From Tritrichomonas musculus (taxonomy: Eukaryota; Parabasalia; Tritrichomonadida; Tritrichomonadidae): a DNA stretch of 64,000 bases. The stretch spans positions 992,001 through 1,056,000 of the forward strand of contig JAPFFF010000040.1 in the NCBI GenBank assembly GCA_039105265.1, read 5' to 3'. Positions 10,529 to 20,324 of this stretch are shown piece after piece. Made by a program: the position numbers and the translations under genes. Positions within the stretch are counted from its first letter, which is position 1, and the number at the start of each line of letters is the position of its first letter. Below the pieces are notes generated by a model. That model was not told the DNA's origin, ran no database searches, and worked only from the letters and a program-made list of their open reading frames with translations.

Positions 10529-10648
10529 AAATATTAATAGTATTTTTATTTTTATGAATATATATAGCCGAATAATAAATAATGCATTGAAATAATGCAT
10601 TGAAATATTAATAGTATTTATATTTTTATGAATATATATAGCCGAGTA
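10529..10648. repeat. Two-copy direct repeat, ~74-bp period
   Basis: The block AATATTAATAGTATTTWTAT, continuing through TATGAATATATATAGCCGA, occurs at about 10530-10572 and again at about 10605-10647, separated by copies of AATGCATTGAA. It is non-coding. Confidence 0.6.
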
Positions 10649-11441
10649 ATTAAATAAATTCATTGAATTTATTGAATGTTGATTCGTTAATTGAATTATT
10701 ATTTAATCAAATATCATTTAATCATTTTATTTAATAATTCATAAGAAATAACTTTTTAAAAGATTAATTAAAATCGCCAAAAGACCAGAAAGAATCACCA
10801 AGACCAGGTCTTTTTTTTACATTTGGGTATATTTTACAAGCTTAGATTCTAATTAATGTTGGTAATAAATTCCTATAATTCAGCTGTGGAGATTGATTTT
10901 TTTAAGCAATTTTTCCGATCATTTTATTAGTTCAGAAAATTTATTTTATTTTGAATTATAATTGAAATATCTATTTAATATTTGAATTAATCCATTTTAT
11001 TTTGAGAGAATAATTAAATAAATCATTATCTTTTTAATTAATATCGAAAAGTGATAATAATATTCGATATATAAATTTTAGGTTAAAAAAATATTCAATA
11101 GTTTACATATTTTTTTCTCAGAAAAAAAAAATGTAATATTCCACTCAGTGGAATCCACTACTGCATCGACGGAACGAAATTTAATAAAATTAATATATTT
11201 TTAATCCTTATAAAAAATAATGATTGTATACCAATTTTGGAGAGAATCTATTTCACTATCCCTTTCGGCCGTATGCCGTAATTGAAGATTTTTTTATGTA
11301 AAGTATTCAAAAAGTTGCACTTTTGCCGTTTGCCGTAGAAATTTTGTAAAATAAACTATTCAATGAACGACCAAATAGCCGTATTTTACAAAACCGCCGA
11401 AGGGCTACTATTTCACTTCACCGGGTCCGCAACCTTTTATT

Positions 11442-11756
11442 GTAAATGGTTTAAGCAAAAATAAATTGTCATTTATGATCGTTTAATGATTTTCCTTTGA
11501 ATAAAGTATTTTTTCCCTCATTATTATTATTGATTTGTCATAAATAAAACGTTAATAAAATTACCTAATCTTTAAGGCCAATTATTTGGCCATATGGGAT
11601 ACACATTTATTTAAATGTAAAATTGCATATGATTTATTTTGTTCATGCCTGAAATGGAGTTTTTATTACTTTACGTCCTATTTATCTTATCGTTTTTTAA
11701 AAATATTTATTTCAAAAATTCAATATATTAATTGAAAAAAATATTTTTCGATACTA
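11442..11756. other. AT-rich upstream region of the membrane protein gene
   Basis: No gene is seen. This stretch precedes the Inr-like TCAATTTT at 11757. Confidence 0.5.
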
Positions 11757-11764
11757 TCAATTTT
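11757..11764 (+). promoter_or_regulatory. Candidate Inr upstream of a missing ATG
   Basis: TCAATTTT lies 13 nt before the ATA codon at 11770 that stands where an ATG is expected. The spacing matches that seen before true start codons elsewhere in this window. Confidence 0.4.
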
Positions 11765-11769
11765 TTTTG

Positions 11770-13638
11770 ATAAAGATTAAGCTCCAATATTCATTGATTC
11801 CTTTTTTTAAATTTATTTTGCTCTTTTTCTTTTTGCCTTGTAATCACATCCAGTTTGCATTATGTTATACATCCATTTCGATTAAAACTCCTGGCGTTCA
11901 TAATTTTCAAGTTTCATCTGATAGTATGGTAGAAATAATGGTTCCTGAATTTTATCAAGCATTTATTTTCTCTAATGTTGATATGGGGCCATATAATGCT
12001 TTTTATTTAGATAATAGTGTTGTCCCAACACATTATCGAAATCTGTATGGAATCGCATTTAATGGCTCATCATGTATTTTTATTCGGTATGCATCTAGTA
12101 AAATTCAAAATATGGCGGTTTTTATTATTCCTTATGAAAATTGTAACCAACATTCTTTTTACGCAATGAGCAAAAACATTTTTAGAGCAAAAATTACCAC
12201 AAAAAAATTTAATCATAGCATAAATATATGCGGCTTTTCACCTTCTTTTCTAACTGATGTTAACAGAATCGTGACTTTTGGGCATGAAGTTGAAATAGAT
12301 GCAGGTGCGCAAATTTTTTATGGTTTCAATCAAGAATTATCAAATCAGCATTCTTTTTCTTACAAAAAAAGTAACCGTGTCACCAAATCAATTGATAATA
12401 TAATAGAGGAACTAAATGATTTCATTAAAATCAAAACTGAATATAGAAAATTTTACAATCAAATATATAATAGCAATATATTTAAGTATAATCTTTTTAA
12501 CTTCTTCAGATTAAATAAACATTCTAATATTAAGGCTAATGAATGTATTGACAATAGACTTCAAAAAGACACAAATGAAGAGGAATACTTTAATATGTAT
12601 TATAAAAAACGTTTTTTGTTCCCCACCGTTTCCCAAAACCCTACTCAATCTAATATGCTCTCAAGTATTCATTCTCCAGGATTTCTCTTCTCATTTTCTA
12701 TTTCATCAGAAATTCGGAAAACAAACGTAGTTAATAGTACATATTACATAGTATACGGCATTAATCAACATAATGTTGAAGCGAAGTTAATCTTTGATCG
12801 TGAATATGATATTCAGAAGCGTAATCAGCAAGTTGATACAACTATGCTTACTTCACATTGTGACTACCTTCTCTATTATGATAAACATACTTCGACTTTC
12901 ATATATGATAATAATTGGGCTAACAAATTTGTTGTTAGTTACAAAGGTGATATTTGGCAACTAATGAAATGGGTATGGATTATTCTTATTATTATATTTA
13001 TAGTCATTACTCTTCTTATAATCGGTTGTATTTGTGGATGCATCAGATCTGATAGAATATGCTGCTTCAAAAGAAAAAATACGAATCATGATTTCACGGA
13101 TGAATCTGAAATCAATTTGAGTGCAATTAGAAGCAGAAGAAGTACATCCCATGGCGTGCCAAATGAAACAAATATGGGTGATGAACTTGAAACATTTTGT
13201 TACACACCATATATCGATGATGATATTAGTTACACACGGAAGAATAATTCAGAAAGTAAAAGAAAAATGAAGCAAAATTCATTAGAACCTAATAATATAT
13301 CAGATTCAGACAGTTATACTTATGAATATGAATATGTTGACGAAGAAGAAAACAATATTAGTAACGAAAATGACAATAATGATAAAATAAAGAAAAAAGT
13401 TAAGAAAAGAAAATTGAAAGGAATGGATATATCAATAACTCCATCACCATATGAGTTAAATGTAAGCAATTGTGCTGATATTAATGAAGTATCTTTTGAA
13501 AATATTCAAGGCCAACATCACGGAAATTTAGATGATGTTGCAGAAAATGATGAAAATATGCCAAATCCTTATGGGCTTCCACATATGATACATAGTTTAA
13601 ATGATAATGTTGATGATGCATGTGATCCATATAACTAG
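11770..13638 (+). CDS. Single-pass (type I) membrane protein, unknown family; start codon ATA instead of ATG
   Basis: A frame of about 622 residues. The N-terminus, read from ATA at 11770, is KIKLQYSLIPFFKF followed by ILLFFFLPC, a good signal peptide. A large ectodomain of ~370 residues follows. Then comes a strong membrane segment (VWIILIIIFIVITLLIIG, nt ~12972-13028) with Cys residues just inside, and a long acidic, Asn/Glu-rich cytoplasmic tail with a Lys/Arg cluster. I do not recognise the ectodomain. No ATG exists before residue ~52, after the signal peptide. Either ATG mutated to ATA, a rare non-AUG start is used, a small upstream exon exists, or the base is a sequencing error. The rest of the frame is clean, arguing for recent loss or error. 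Confidence 0.65.
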   Translation: MKIKLQYSLIPFFKFILLFFFLPCNHIQFALCYTSISIKTPGVHNFQVSSDSMVEIMVPEFYQAFIFSNVDMGPYNAFYLDNSVVPTHYRNLYGIAFNGSSCIFIRYASSKIQNMAVFIIPYENCNQHSFYAMSKNIFRAKITTKKFNHSINICGFSPSFLTDVNRIVTFGHEVEIDAGAQIFYGFNQELSNQHSFSYKKSNRVTKSIDNIIEELNDFIKIKTEYRKFYNQIYNSNIFKYNLFNFFRLNKHSNIKANECIDNRLQKDTNEEEYFNMYYKKRFLFPTVSQNPTQSNMLSSIHSPGFLFSFSISSEIRKTNVVNSTYYIVYGINQHNVEAKLIFDREYDIQKRNQQVDTTMLTSHCDYLLYYDKHTSTFIYDNNWANKFVVSYKGDIWQLMKWVWIILIIIFIVITLLIIGCICGCIRSDRICCFKRKNTNHDFTDESEINLSAIRSRRSTSHGVPNETNMGDELETFCYTPYIDDDISYTRKNNSESKRKMKQNSLEPNNISDSDSYTYEYEYVDEEENNISNENDNNDKIKKKVKKRKLKGMDISITPSPYELNVSNCADINEVSFENIQGQHHGNLDDVAENDENMPNPYGLPHMIHSLNDNVDDACDPYN

Positions 13639-13728
13639 CTTTTATGTTAATAATGTGCGCTTCTATGAATTTACAAATAATTTTTTTACTATTTGTTTAT
13701 ATTTGTTTAAAAAGAAGAATTAAAACAA

Positions 13729-13731
<3 letters not shown>

Positions 13732-13770
<39 letters not shown>
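13732..13770. repeat. Poly(T) tract, ~39 bases
   Basis: Uninterrupted T run in the convergent spacer between two membrane protein genes. Similar runs occur elsewhere in the window. It is likely slippage-prone and length-polymorphic. Confidence 0.9.
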
Positions 13771-13775
<5 letters not shown>

Positions 13776-13818
13776 CATTTACTTATTAATTGCTTAAAAG
13801 ACTTAAATTCTTTTAAAT

Positions 13819-14967
13819 TTATTGCTTCTCAGTGGTCAGCAATGGCTGTGATGCTATTGTATAACTATTCTTCTTTTTTATTATGCAAACAACAACTGCG
13901 CCAATAACAATGCCAAGAGCCAAAGCACCGGCAATGCCACCAGAGAGGGCGCCAATGACTCCTTTGTTTTTCCAAACAGAAGAACCATCTCCACCATCTT
14001 CGTCGTCATCAGGAGGATGATAAGGTGTTGCTGTATATTCAGCATGGCAAAGATATGTATCAAGAAGTCCTATCTTATATGTTTCTGTATATGTATCAAA
14101 TTGGCAATTATTTGTATTAACATTGGAGGGAAGAGCAGGGCTTCCGTCAAAAACGCAGTAGAGTAGTAAGAGTGTTGATGATAATCCACTCCCCTTAGCT
14201 ACATTCTCAGCTTGATTATTGCAAAAGATTGTCTCTTTGATTGTCTTGTGGCCATTGAAAAAAATTATGGCTTTTGTTACGGTATTTGAAATGATATTTA
14301 TTCGTTGTATTTCAGTTTTACAATTATAAGAATTAAGGGTTAAGATGTAGCCTTTGCTTGAAATGTTGTATATTGAAGTTTCTTTCAAAACTGCATTTGA
14401 ATTTCCTGCTATTTTAAAAGATCCTGTCCCATCATTTTGTTTAAGCTCACAATTTGAAACATTTATTTGATAAAATTGTTGATCATTAACATTATTATCT
14501 ATTACAGATTCACCAACAAAATCAATTGATGATGAGCCGGCATAAACAAAAGATGTTACATTTATCTCGGAAGTTGAATCAGAAAGCTTACAAAGATAAG
14601 CAAATTGACCACTTGAGAACGCTGAGCATTGATGACCGCAGCAATAAATAAGCTGATTGGATTTTGACGTTGATTGAATTGCTCCTCCATCACTTTCTTC
14701 GCTAGCACAGTTTGTAAAAGTGCAATGAGCAACAAATAAAGAGGAATTATACTCTTCATTGTGAAAATATATTGCGCCTCCTGGCCCTGCATTTACAATT
14801 CCAATAAATATTGAATCGTATATACCAACGCAGTTGCCGATTGGCTCGGTGAAGCTGAAATGCGTAGTAATAACTTGTTTTTGATGATTATCGCAGCCGT
14901 CATCTATATTATTTGAAAAAGGATAGGAAATATCAATTAATGATAAAGCAGATAACAAGAGAATCAT
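13819..14967 (-). CDS. Pmp-like beta-helix surface membrane protein
   Basis: A 382-residue protein. The first ~15 residues (MILLLSALSLIDISYPF) act as a short signal peptide. The ectodomain has GGAI repeats with Cys-containing partners (GGAIYFHNEE, CTFTNCASEESDGGAIQS) and recurring N-x-x-S/C turns, the pattern of trichomonad polymorphic-membrane-protein (Pmp)-like right-handed beta-helices. An acidic Asp-rich linker (PPDDDEDGGDG) leads to one membrane segment at ~337-363 (GALSGGIAGALALGIVIGAVV). The short tail has a basic stop-transfer KKK, a possible YTIA tyrosine signal and a dileucine (SQPLL), suggesting endocytic sorting. A cell-surface role in adhesion or immune contact is inferred from the family. 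It converges with the preceding membrane protein gene. Confidence 0.75.
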   Translation of the reverse strand: MILLLSALSLIDISYPFSNNIDDGCDNHQKQVITTHFSFTEPIGNCVGIYDSIFIGIVNAGPGGAIYFHNEEYNSSLFVAHCTFTNCASEESDGGAIQSTSKSNQLIYCCGHQCSAFSSGQFAYLCKLSDSTSEINVTSFVYAGSSSIDFVGESVIDNNVNDQQFYQINVSNCELKQNDGTGSFKIAGNSNAVLKETSIYNISSKGYILTLNSYNCKTEIQRINIISNTVTKAIIFFNGHKTIKETIFCNNQAENVAKGSGLSSTLLLLYCVFDGSPALPSNVNTNNCQFDTYTETYKIGLLDTYLCHAEYTATPYHPPDDDEDGGDGSSVWKNKGVIGALSGGIAGALALGIVIGAVVVCIIKKKNSYTIASQPLLTTEKQ

Positions 14968-15679
14968 ACTTTATCAAATGGATTGTTTTTTTTTTTATTG
15001 ACTTTTTATGAGTATAAATGTTCATAGTAGTATAGAAAATTCGAATTGGCTTTGTTTAAATTTCAAGGTGAAAAAATATGAAATTTGATAAAGGTTGAAA
15101 AGAAAAAAAAGAATAAATGTATGATTGTTCTAAATGAAAGAAATCATCAAAATTTGATAATTATACTCGTTAATCAATAATATAAATTGATTTTTGATAA
15201 TTATACTCGTTGATATATTATAAAATGAACAGTAAAAATATCTGTTTTTAGAAAAGCAATCAATAAGCCAAAAGTGAAACAATAATTTGTATTTGCAAAT
15301 AAAATCCAAAAGATTTATATGACGAAATATGTGCGGGTAGCTATAAATATTCTGTAATATGTTTTCATATTCTAATATAATTATAAAACACACAATAAAT
15401 AAATATATATAACAAAAAAATAGATTATTGCTGAATATTTATAACGATATTTATTATTTATTTTATACTCTAAATTGACTTTAAAATGATCGTTTTCTTA
15501 TCAAAAAAAAAAAAAAAAATAATAATAAAAATAAAAAAAAATATCATATAGTAATTATTAATTTATTTAGTATGTGATTAAAAAGAAAAAAAATAATTTT
15601 TTTTTGTTTTTGTAATAAATATGCCATGCTTCAATTTTTGAACATTTGAGCCTTTATACTATATGTTATGATGAATTAA
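14968..15679. other. Spacer with short direct repeats
   Basis: No gene is supported. TTTGATAATTATACTCGTTRAT occurs twice (about 15155-15176 and 15193-15214). The remainder is AT-rich with A/T homopolymers around 15507-15540. Confidence 0.5.
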
Positions 15680-15946
15680 TTATCTACACCTTTGTGAAAT
15701 GCTATTTAAATCTATCGTTTTGTCATTTTCAATATCCCATTTTTCGCTAAAACAGGACCCCCCTGGATGGGACCTACCAGAAACAGGAATTTCATTTTTA
15801 TCGTATTTTTCCAAAATATTTTTTGATACCTGTGATTTGGCAAGTTCATGAACACATTGATTCAATGAATCGAAACCTCTACATCTTTTCGTGCATTGAA
15901 TTTCATTATACCTTGAAATATTTGGATTAAAGCCTGCTTTGCTCAT
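15680..15946 (-). CDS. Small Cys-containing protein, 88 aa, unknown
   Basis: An ATG-initiated frame of 88 residues with a non-random composition: four Cys in CTKRCRGFDSLNQCVHELA plus a GSCFSEKW and a C-terminal SQRCR. The first Cys cluster has some resemblance to small helical Cys-motif proteins of mitochondria-type organelles, but the spacing is not a clean CX9C pair, so no family is claimed. There is no signal peptide or membrane segment. It stands alone between long spacers. Real but uncharacterised is the most likely reading. Confidence 0.5.
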   Translation of the reverse strand: MSKAGFNPNISRYNEIQCTKRCRGFDSLNQCVHELAKSQVSKNILEKYDKNEIPVSGRSHPGGSCFSEKWDIENDKTIDLNSISQRCR

Positions 15947-17100
15947 TTGGATTTAAGTTAATAAAAAAAAAAGGCATGTTTTCTTCCCTTTATAAATTAT
16001 CATTTTTTCAATATATATTAAAGTCAAAGGAGGTAATAGGTTAATTTCAAATATAATATATAATATAAAACATAATTGTTATGTTATTAATATGAAAAAT
16101 AAGCTAATTATTAAAATATTATAACTATTTGATATAAAATCTCTTATTTCAAAAATTGAAATAACAAAAGTGTGGGTAAAAAAGAAAACACACGCAAAAA
16201 ATAAAAACTGTAGAACGGATCACGTTCCAACTTTAATACTTAACGTTAAATATAATTTAAAAGATAAATATTTATTTGTTATTATTATAAAAAATGTTAG
16301 ATATTAAGATATGATTAAAATATATTATATTTTATACTTATAATTAAATTAAAATAACAAAAAAGAAGGTGAAAATAAAGAATGTCCACAAAAACAAAAA
16401 CTGTAGAACGGATCACGTTCCAACTTTTATATTTAATTTAAATAGAGATTTAAAATATAAATATGCATTTGTTATCATAATAAAAAATGCTAAATAGTGA
16501 GATATTAATACAATTAATTTAAAAATTAAGAATTTAAAAATATTCTTATTAGATTGAAAAAAAATTAAGATAATTATTATTAAATATATAATTAATTATA
16601 ATATTTATTTAATAATAAAATTTAATAAAATATATTAATAATATATTAACTTTTTAAATTTATTTTTGCTCCAAAAATAATAGGATACAGATACTTATTA
16701 TTAAATACATTGAAAAGTTTTAAAGATAAAAAAAAATAAAGTTATTGATATAGTTTTTTATTTTAACAAAAAATAAAAATGAATATAGTAACTATATCAA
16801 AATTAAATGCTATTATATGATTATTTATAAAGAAAAAATTATCTAATTTAAAGATAAAGAAACCAAAATTTTATTCTCAGAATTTTTTTCAATTAAAAAA
16901 AAAATATATATTATGAAATGCATTTATATCTATATTATTCATCTATTTTCACATATTATTATAAAGTAATTCAGTATTTTTACATTTTTAAAGATATTTT
17001 TTAATCATTAAAATAACGTATTTTGATCGTCTACCCGCACATATATGACGAAAAATAAGGGCTGAATATTTGAACATTCAAATTCACCGTCCACTTTTTG
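15947..17100. other. AT-rich spacer containing a diverged tandem duplication
   Basis: No gene is seen. Its most distinct content is a ~196-bp repeat pair described separately. The rest is extremely AT-rich. Confidence 0.5.
16150..16540. repeat. Diverged two-copy tandem repeat, ~196-bp period
   Basis: AAAAACTGTAGAACGGATCA followed by CGTTCCAACTTT occurs at about 16202-16234 and again at about 16397-16429. Flanking sequence (TTTGTTATYATTATAAAAAATG) also repeats with the same spacing. The GAACGGATCACGTTCC core is partly palindromic. No coding potential is seen. It may be a remnant of a repeated element or a protein-binding site pair. Confidence 0.55.
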
Positions 17101-17104
17101 AAAC

Positions 17105-17290
17105 GAGCTCATGACATCAACATTTGATAGCCATCTATCCTTTCGGGTTACAATTTTTACCGAGTCTTACCGCCGCCTGCGGGGTCTCGGCTGCGCTCGA
17201 CGCCCGCTAGGCGGTATGTAGACTTCGGTGAAAAATATGTAAAAATGAAAGGACAGATAAATATGAATGATACAAAAAATCGGCCTCTGA
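17105..17290. repeat. GC-rich foldback sequence
   Basis: Left arm TATCCTTTCGGGTTACAAT and following TTTTTACCGAGTCTTACCGCC mirrors the right arm, read in reverse complement as TATCTGTCCTTTCATTTTTA followed by CATATTTTTCACCGAAGTCTACATACCGCC. Between the arms is a very GC-rich core (about 17172-17213) that can itself pair (CCGCCTGCGG, GGCGG). This is unlike any neighbouring DNA. It could be a foldback element, a structured RNA or a relic of foreign DNA. No tRNA pattern was found in it. Confidence 0.5.
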
Positions 17291-17671
17291 AAAAGTGGTT
17301 CATGCATAAAATTTTTCCCAAGATTAACTTTTTTTGAAAATGAATAATATATATCCTTTCTTTTTTTCTTTTTGTTTGGAGTATCAAATATTAAAAACTA
17401 TTTCAGTTAAATTATTTCGAATCAACTATTTTTTTACAAAATATTTGGAAAATTATTTGATCTTTTTTTCAATTAAGATGATAACAACTTCATTTAAAAA
17501 AATCGTTGAAATTATTTAAAAAGTTTGATTCCACTTTATTTCCAAAAAATTGAATAAATTTTCACAAAATGTTTGTGAGCTTTATATATAATGACGTTTC
17601 ATTTATAATCGATTATAGGTCAAAAAAAGTGGTTAGTTTACCTTTTTATTTTTGAATAATTTTTTAAAAAA

Positions 17672-19399
17672 ATGGATGATGAAATTGATTATTCAATCCC
17701 ACCTTTAGAGCGGCTTCAACAATATATAAAATCTACGCAAGATTTTATGCTTATTCACTGTTCTGAATGTGTAATTGATTGTTGTTCAGTTGCGACAATT
17801 GAACAAGTTCACTCAATTTTAATTCCGGCAATAAAAGAGTTACTAAATAATGAAGATGAAGAAATTAGTGATTCAATGCTAATGATGGTTCCAGATTTTG
17901 TTGATGCTTTATTTGATAATTTTCCAGATGAAGCTGAAGATCTTTTAACAGAAAACGTTTTGCCATTAGTTCATGATGTAGCAACAGATCAAAGCGAGCA
18001 ATTTGCCGAATCATTTGCCGCGCTAGTCGTTAAGCTCAAAACCGAATACTTTACTCAAAAGGAAGTTCCATTTTTGCAAGAACTCTCTCAGAACGACGAC
18101 GAATTTACTAGATTGGCTGTAGCAAATATATTATTATTCTTAGTTGAACATATTAGTCCGTCGTTATGGATTAATGGCCTTTTGGCCATTATTTCTGATT
18201 TATCATCCGATTCTAGTGAAGAGATTCGCACAAAAATACCCCCACTTATTGCCTTGTATACAAAGCAATTGCAATCAGCCCGTGAAAAAACGCTCCTTTC
18301 TGCTAAATTTGTTCTATTTATTCGTGATTCATCAGAAAGTGTTCGTGTTGCTGCAGCAGAAAGCCTTGTTACTTTATGTACATCCTTAGATCCATCAAGC
18401 AACTTAGTTACAGTCATACCTGCTGCAAGGCAATTACTTAATGATCAATCTGAATTAACCAGAACAACAATGAAAAAGAATATAGGCCCCCTTGTAGCGC
18501 AATTAGGTAAGCAAGCAGATAGAAGTCTTGTTTCACAATACTGTAACGCTTTATTTTCGACAGATGCTAACGTAGCTTATGCAGCAGCTTATTCATTCCC
18601 AGCAGTTGCCATCTCAATTGGGCCTGATAGATTTGACGAGCTTCGTTCTGGCTTTGACCAAGCATCAGCATCCCGAGAATTCATGGTTCGAAGAACTCTT
18701 GCATATGGTATTATAGAATATGCAACAATTCTGGGATCAGAAGATTTGTATGAAGCTTCAATGAACTTTTTGAAAGATATTCCTTCTGTAGCAATTGGTG
18801 TATTAACTAATCTTGATCGAATTATTGAATTTTTTATAGACAAAAAAGAAGACTTTTTCTTTGCTTTGCAAAATCCAAAAAGATTTAAAGAATGGCGACT
18901 TAGAATGGAAATCTCTAAGCAGCTTCGAAAATGTCAGAAATACTATAAAAAAGAAGATTTGGTCGAGATTGCTAAACAATTGGTAATAGACGATGTTTGG
19001 GTTGTTCGTAATGATGCTGTAAATTCATTTATTGATTTAATGGATGAAGATGATATTGAGTTTGTTGGGATGCTTGTCAATGGAAAAGAATATTATATAA
19101 GAGAAGAGGCTGCCAATATAATTAGGCTTTTGCCTGAAGATCTTCTGATAAATAATGAGATTGGCATAATTAAAGCTTTAAGGAAACTTTCTGATGATAA
19201 AGTCGCTAATGTAAGAATTGAAGCTGCAAAAGCAACAAGAGTGCTATTAAAAATAATGGAAGATAATGAAGACCTGAAAGAACTTGATGAGATATTCAAA
19301 AATGATATAGATGTTGATGTAGTTTATTCTATTAATAATGATATAGAAGATGAAAACGGTGGCGGTGATAATGAGGAAGAAGAAGAAGAAGGTGATTAA
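17672..19399 (+). CDS. PP2A scaffold subunit A (PR65)-like HEAT-repeat protein
   Basis: A 575-residue all-helical protein built of about 14-15 HEAT repeats of ~39 residues (for example FVLFIRDSSESVRVAAAESLVTLC and LVIDDVWVVRNDAVNSFIDLM). Length and repeat number match the PP2A regulatory A subunit (PR65, ~590 aa), the horseshoe scaffold that joins the catalytic C subunit and a variable B subunit. The C-terminus ends in a strongly acidic run (NGGGDNEEEEEEGD), not typical of PR65. It acts in the cytoplasm and nucleus. A PPP-family catalytic gene lies ~37 kb away but is not obviously its partner. The start is the first ATG after a T-rich leader. Confidence 0.75.
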   Translation: MDDEIDYSIPPLERLQQYIKSTQDFMLIHCSECVIDCCSVATIEQVHSILIPAIKELLNNEDEEISDSMLMMVPDFVDALFDNFPDEAEDLLTENVLPLVHDVATDQSEQFAESFAALVVKLKTEYFTQKEVPFLQELSQNDDEFTRLAVANILLFLVEHISPSLWINGLLAIISDLSSDSSEEIRTKIPPLIALYTKQLQSAREKTLLSAKFVLFIRDSSESVRVAAAESLVTLCTSLDPSSNLVTVIPAARQLLNDQSELTRTTMKKNIGPLVAQLGKQADRSLVSQYCNALFSTDANVAYAAAYSFPAVAISIGPDRFDELRSGFDQASASREFMVRRTLAYGIIEYATILGSEDLYEASMNFLKDIPSVAIGVLTNLDRIIEFFIDKKEDFFFALQNPKRFKEWRLRMEISKQLRKCQKYYKKEDLVEIAKQLVIDDVWVVRNDAVNSFIDLMDEDDIEFVGMLVNGKEYYIREEAANIIRLLPEDLLINNEIGIIKALRKLSDDKVANVRIEAAKATRVLLKIMEDNEDLKELDEIFKNDIDVDVVYSINNDIEDENGGGDNEEEEEEGD

Positions 19400-19545
19400 A
19401 ATGATTTGTTTATTTGATTAATTAATGATTTTTTATTTTTTTTGTTTTAGTTATGTTTTGTTTTTGCTTTTTTAAAAAATGTGCTAATAGAGGAAATGTT
19501 TAAATATGTTATTCTATATGCTATTTAATTGGACCTTTAAATAAA
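19400..19545. other. 3' spacer of the HEAT-repeat gene
   Basis: Short AT-rich stretch; no feature seen. Confidence 0.4.
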
Positions 19546-20249
19546 AAAATTTTGATTGATTTTTTTTTTAAACTTTTTTGGACAAAATTGAATGGAAATT
19601 TTAGAGCATTCAATTTTTTAAACTTTTTTGGATTTTTTTCTAAGCTCAAACTTTTCAAAAAAAAGATCATAAAAAAGAGATAATAATTTTATAGCCATAA
19701 AGCTATAAAATCATTTGCAAAGCATTTTAAATAATAACTTTATATTTTTTATTAAAAATCATAATGATATAAGAGATAAATTTAGCAAGTTATATTAAAA
19801 AAATAGTCAATGATCTGCTTTTGAACTTATCTTAATACAAAGGATATCAAAAAAACACGAGATATAGAATTTCTTAAGGAGTTTATGGAAAGATGAGATA
19901 AATTATTATTTACACAATACACTTATTTGGGCCTAAATATAAAAGCTCGCTGGGTTGGGAAATGCCGAAAGTATTTGTCTTCTTGCATTAGAATTGACTT
20001 CTAATCTGAAAATCTAAATATTTTCTCATTCCGTGAGAAAAAAAATGATCGCATCATGCATCTGAACTATTTTGTTCCATGGTAAGATGTGGTTGTTGTT
20101 TGAGTCTGTTCTGGGAGAGATATAGGTGCTTAGCTGCTTATTTTCCTTTTTTATAAACTGACCGATTAATAAACCGCCAAAATATTCACAAAAAAAATTG
20201 AGAACATTTTGTCCAAAAAAGTTTAAAAAAAAAAATCAATCAAAATTTT
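19546..20249. mobile_element. Nonautonomous TIR element (MITE), ~0.7 kb
   Basis: The left end (19546-19588, AAAATTTTGATTGATT...AAACTTTTTTGGACAAAAT) is repeated in inverted orientation at 20205-20249 over about 43 bp with few mismatches. The interior (~610 bp) is less AT-rich than its surroundings but has no open frame of note. A clear target duplication was not seen because the flanks are A/T runs. Its right end lies only ~75 bp from the next gene's ATG, so it may supply promoter sequence. Confidence 0.55.
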
Positions 20250-20324
20250 TGCCAAAAATCTTTTTTGAATTGAATATTTTTTAAATTCAACTTTTTCATA
20301 TACTAAAATTCTTTTTATACTAAG

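Larger units (their letters stand above)
9526..11441. mobile_element. Possible nonautonomous TIR element, ~1.9 kb
   Basis: The left end reads TAAGAGGTGCGGACGCTGAC and the right end, as reverse complement, TAAAAGGTTGCGGACCCGG followed by TGAAGTGAAAT (left TTCACTTAAAT). The ends match imperfectly over about 20-30 bp, and a TA is present at both. The interior has no credible gene. It contains GCCGTAT/GCCGTAA motifs near the right end (about 11267-11400), a strong hairpin at 10278-10309 and two short tandem repeats. The assignment is tentative because the terminal similarity is imperfect. Confidence 0.35.

Noticed and set aside
13644-13907. 87-residue plus-strand frame with a Phe run
   Set aside because: The Phe run is the poly(T) tract and the frame overlaps the 3' end of the Pmp-like gene; not coding.
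15130-15393. 87-residue minus-strand frame
   Set aside because: Ile/Phe/Tyr/Asn-rich translation of simple AT-rich sequence with internal direct repeats; no coding signs.
17157-17387. 76-residue minus-strand frame over the GC-rich foldback
   Set aside because: Its GC-rich end is only the hairpin core and the rest is random AT-rich translation; not supported as a gene.
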